The notes below the pieces were generated by a model that worked only from the letters and a program-made list of their open reading frames with translations, was not told the origin of the DNA and ran no database searches. 14,319 nt of DNA from DATMBL01 sp050735975 (lineage in GTDB: Bacteria > Desulfobacterota > Binatia > UBA9968), in contig JBOHVS010000270.1 in the NCBI GenBank assembly GCA_050735975.1, positions 1 to 14,319 on the forward strand, in the 5' to 3' direction. The position numbers and the translations under genes were made by a program. Positions 13,459 to 14,319 of the stretch are shown here, in pieces; the stretch's first letter is position 1; every line of letters begins with the position of its first letter.

Positions 13459-14229
13459 AACCTCAACACTTTCTCTGCGCAAGTAATCCTCCGCTTTGAT
13501 TAAATCAGCCGGAGTATCGACCTCCACCGACCGTTCTTCTACGTTGACTACGAGTATACGATAGCCATGCACCAACGCCCGAAGCTGCTCCAAACTCTCA
13601 GTCTGTTCGAGCAGGGTGCGCCGCAACCGTGCAAATTTCAGGAGAAAATCTCGCCGGAATACGTACAGGCCGATATGTCGAGAGCCCCAAATTTTCACCT
13701 TCGAATTGCCTGTTCGAGCCCGCGCTTGCGAGATATCGTTCCACTGGAACGGAATAGGGGCGCGCGAAAAGTAGATCGCGAATCCGTTCGAATCGGTTAC
13801 GACTTTCACAACGTTCGGATTATGCCATTCCTCTTTATCGTAAATCGGCGTGCACACGGTCCCCATCGGAATCGAGCGGTTACGCCGCATCGGCCGAACC
13901 GCTCGAGTAATCGTCTCTGGCTGGATAAATGGTAAATCGCCTTGCACATTCACTACCCATTCCGATTTGATCTTCTTTGCCACCTCCGCCAAGCGGTCCG
14001 TGCCGCTGGGGTGATCATTCGCAGTCATGACGACTTCCCCGCCGAAGCTTCGGACCGTTTCCTCGACCCGGCGATCATCCGTGGCGACCAATACTCGATC
14101 CAGTCCCGCGGCCTTCGAAGTGCTTTCGTAAACGTGCTGGATCATCGGCTTACCGCCGATTTGGGCTAACGGCTTTCCCGGAAGACGGGTCGAACCAAAG
14201 CGCGCGGGGATGATCGCCACAACGCCCAT
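13456..14229 (-). CDS. kdsB: 3-deoxy-manno-octulosonate cytidylyltransferase (CMP-KDO synthetase)
   Basis: KdsB activates KDO with CTP to CMP-KDO, the donor for lipid A glycosylation. The 257-aa protein has the nucleotidyltransferase signature IPARFGSTRLPGKPL (7-21), GTDRLAEVA (76-84), VNVQGDLPFI (93-102; Asp98 is the family's Mg ligand), NPNVVKVVTD (137-146), the KDO-site RHIGLYVFRRDFL (184-196), EQTESLEQLRAL (208-219) and the second metal-site VDTPADL (237-243). The position after QGD is Leu99, where the E. coli enzyme has Glu (QGDEP). The ATG at 14229 has only a poor ribosome binding site; the frame begins correctly with MGVVAIIPAR. It is the first complete gene of the block. Confidence 0.97.
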   Translation of the reverse strand: MGVVAIIPARFGSTRLPGKPLAQIGGKPMIQHVYESTSKAAGLDRVLVATDDRRVEETVRSFGGEVVMTANDHPSGTDRLAEVAKKIKSEWVVNVQGDLPFIQPETITRAVRPMRRNRSIPMGTVCTPIYDKEEWHNPNVVKVVTDSNGFAIYFSRAPIPFQWNDISQARARTGNSKVKIWGSRHIGLYVFRRDFLLKFARLRRTLLEQTESLEQLRALVHGYRILVVNVEERSVEVDTPADLIKAEDYLRRESVEV

Positions 14230-14271
14230 AGGTTCAGTAAATCAGAGGATCGTTGGCTAACGAAAGACAGG

Positions 14272-14319
14272 TTAAAATTGGATTCTCGTCCCCCAAAATA
14301 AAAAACCGTAATGGCCCTC
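14272..14319 (-). CDS. Possible C-terminal tail of an outer-membrane beta-barrel protein (partial)
   Basis: One minus-strand frame enters from the right edge and ends at a TAA (14274-14272) after 15 codons reading EGHYGFLFWGTRIQF. A final Phe with hydrophobic or small residues at alternating positions before it (Ile -3, Thr -5, Trp -7, Leu -9) is what the BAM-recognised last strand of an outer-membrane barrel looks like. Fifteen codons are weak evidence and two other frames are also open for part of this stretch. The stop is 42 nt before kdsB. The run TTTTTTATTTT that encodes part of it could instead be the T-tract of a terminator whose stem lies outside the window. Confidence 0.25.
   Translation of the reverse strand, partial: EGHYGFLFWGTRIQF

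Overview
The window is a dense, one-directional block of housekeeping genes. Every supported gene lies on the minus strand, so transcription runs from the right end to the left. It comes from a Gram-negative bacterium that makes lipopolysaccharide: all four enzymes from ribulose-5-phosphate to CMP-KDO are present, followed by the lptC-lptA-lptB transport genes. The gene order kdsD-kdsC-lptC-lptA-lptB-rpoN-hpf-ptsN-rapZ-HPr is the classic proteobacterial arrangement. The extension kdsB-pyrG-kdsA, the metal-type KdsA and the short archaeal/Thermotoga-like AhcY point away from enteric bacteria, towards a deltaproteobacterium-like or related environmental lineage. This taxonomic call is inference from gene content, not from a marker search.

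Right part (about 7361-14319), envelope block: a possible 15-codon tail of an outer-membrane beta-barrel protein sits at the very edge, then kdsB, pyrG, kdsA, kdsD, kdsC, lptC, lptA and lptB. PyrG makes the CTP that KdsB uses, so nucleotide supply is embedded in the KDO pathway. Most junctions are overlaps or gaps of a few bases. The exceptions are a 45-nt pyrG leader with a perfect 9-bp hairpin and a gap before lptC that holds a good sigma70-type promoter.

Middle part (about 3926-7358), regulatory block: rpoN (sigma54), hpf (ribosome hibernation), ptsN (EIIA-Ntr), rapZ and an HPr phosphocarrier. This is a nitrogen-type PTS regulatory module without an Enzyme I gene in view.

Left part (1-3851), methyl cycle and accessory genes: metK and ahcY make S-adenosylmethionine and recycle S-adenosylhomocysteine. 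They are followed by a cupin protein of cysteine-dioxygenase type and then, after a 150-nt spacer with a dispersed-repeat-like hairpin, the N-terminal 183 codons of a protein I do not recognise. A candidate sigma70 promoter lies just upstream of metK.

I saw no RNA genes, CRISPR arrays, insertion sequences or phage genes. No stretch over 300 bases lacks a gene. The window is mostly well-known core genome. The leads worth following are the unrecognised protein at the left edge, the repeat in front of it, the cupin gene after ahcY, and a few unusual residues and control elements.
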